Assembly (NCBI GenBank): GCA_023130215.1
Contig: JAGMAN010000101.1
Location: 1 to 5,157, forward strand
DNA: 5,157 nucleotides
From: a bacterium
GTDB taxonomy: Bacteria > NPL-UPA2 > JAGMAN01
Direction of reading: 5' to 3'
Shown here: one piece after another, positions 4,982 to 5,157 of the stretch
How the letters are laid out: every line of letters starts with the position of its first letter
Position numbering within the stretch: position 1 is the stretch's first letter
The notes under the pieces: model-generated
Told to the model about the DNA's origin: nothing
The model's input: the letters and a program-made list of their open reading frames with translations, nothing else
Databases searched by the model: none
Translations under genes and position numbers: made by a program

Positions 4982-5157
4982 CTAACCAGATAATTCCCTT
5001 ATTTTTAATAAAACTTTTTTAAAAGAACGAAAAGACAAAATCATCCCTACAAAAATACCCCCCTGCTTCTCTAAACGAGCCTCAAAGACCCTCTCAGGGC
5101 TTAAGAATAGCCTTTTATGAGCATTGATCTTCACAGGTAATATAATAAGAAGTGTGT
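4982..5157 (-). CDS. C-terminal end of an unidentified protein, running in from the right edge (partial)
   Basis: On the minus strand a frame is open from the window edge (first whole codon at 5155) to a TAG at 4984-4982, giving 57 residues with no start codon needed inside the window. It begins TLLIILPVKINAHKRL, continues through SPERVFEARLEKQGGIFVGM (residues 19-38) and ends VLLKIRELSG. The composition looks protein-like, with charged amphipathic helices alternating with hydrophobic strands, whereas chance frames in such AT-rich DNA are usually shorter. The local R-x-x-Q-x-G-x-F pattern is faintly like the C-terminus of FRG-domain proteins, but that is too weak to name it. A possible terminator follows at 4966-4930. 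It may belong to the DNA that broke the tRNA gene. Confidence 0.35.
   Translation of the reverse strand, partial: TLLIILPVKINAHKRLFLSPERVFEARLEKQGGIFVGMILSFRSFKKVLLKIRELSG

Noticed and set aside
4761-4985. Plus-strand 74-codon frame containing MDTIWTPE, considered as a recombinase C-terminus
   Set aside because: It begins inside the hairpin loop just after the tRNA remnant, has no ribosome site, and shows no catalytic R-H-R-Y residues; its first part is a low-complexity translation of T-rich DNA.

Overview
The window is bacterial: a sigma-70 type promoter, Shine-Dalgarno sites, GTG starts and genes packed end to end. It does not identify a genus. The protein families are shared by many anaerobic and deep-branching bacteria, and the frequent AGA/AGG arginine codons would fit such a lineage, but this is inference only.

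Positions 35-4605 hold one apparent operon of five genes on the + strand. A promoter with a perfect, extended -10 box lies just ahead of the first gene. Genes 1 and 2 form a phosphate module: a stand-alone PhoU-like (DUF47/TIGR00153-type) protein, then a Na+/phosphate cotransporter (NptA/YjbB type) with its own C-terminal PhoU domain. Genes 3 and 4 are larB and larC, the first and last steps of nickel-pincer nucleotide (NPN) cofactor synthesis. LarB carboxylates and cleaves nicotinic acid adenine dinucleotide, and LarC inserts nickel using CTP. Gene 5 is a 67-residue DUF3006-type protein overlapping the end of larC. Spacings are 2 nt, a 4-nt overlap, 7 nt and a 17-nt overlap, so co-transcription and translational coupling are likely. 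The sulfur-insertion gene larE and the client enzyme larA are not in this window.

Positions 4606-5157 are different: AT-rich (about 34% G+C by hand count over 4801-5157) and almost gene-free. They hold the 5' half of a tRNA-Thr(CGU), cut off just after the anticodon arm and joined to a long hairpin. Beyond it are a TGGACAC direct repeat inside an imperfect inverted repeat, a possible terminator, and a minus-strand reading frame that enters from the right edge and ends at 4982. This looks like a recombination or integration junction at a tRNA gene, but no integrase is visible.

The five operon genes belong to recognisable families. The two points most worth following up are the pairing of phosphate-uptake and nickel-pincer genes and the broken tRNA junction.
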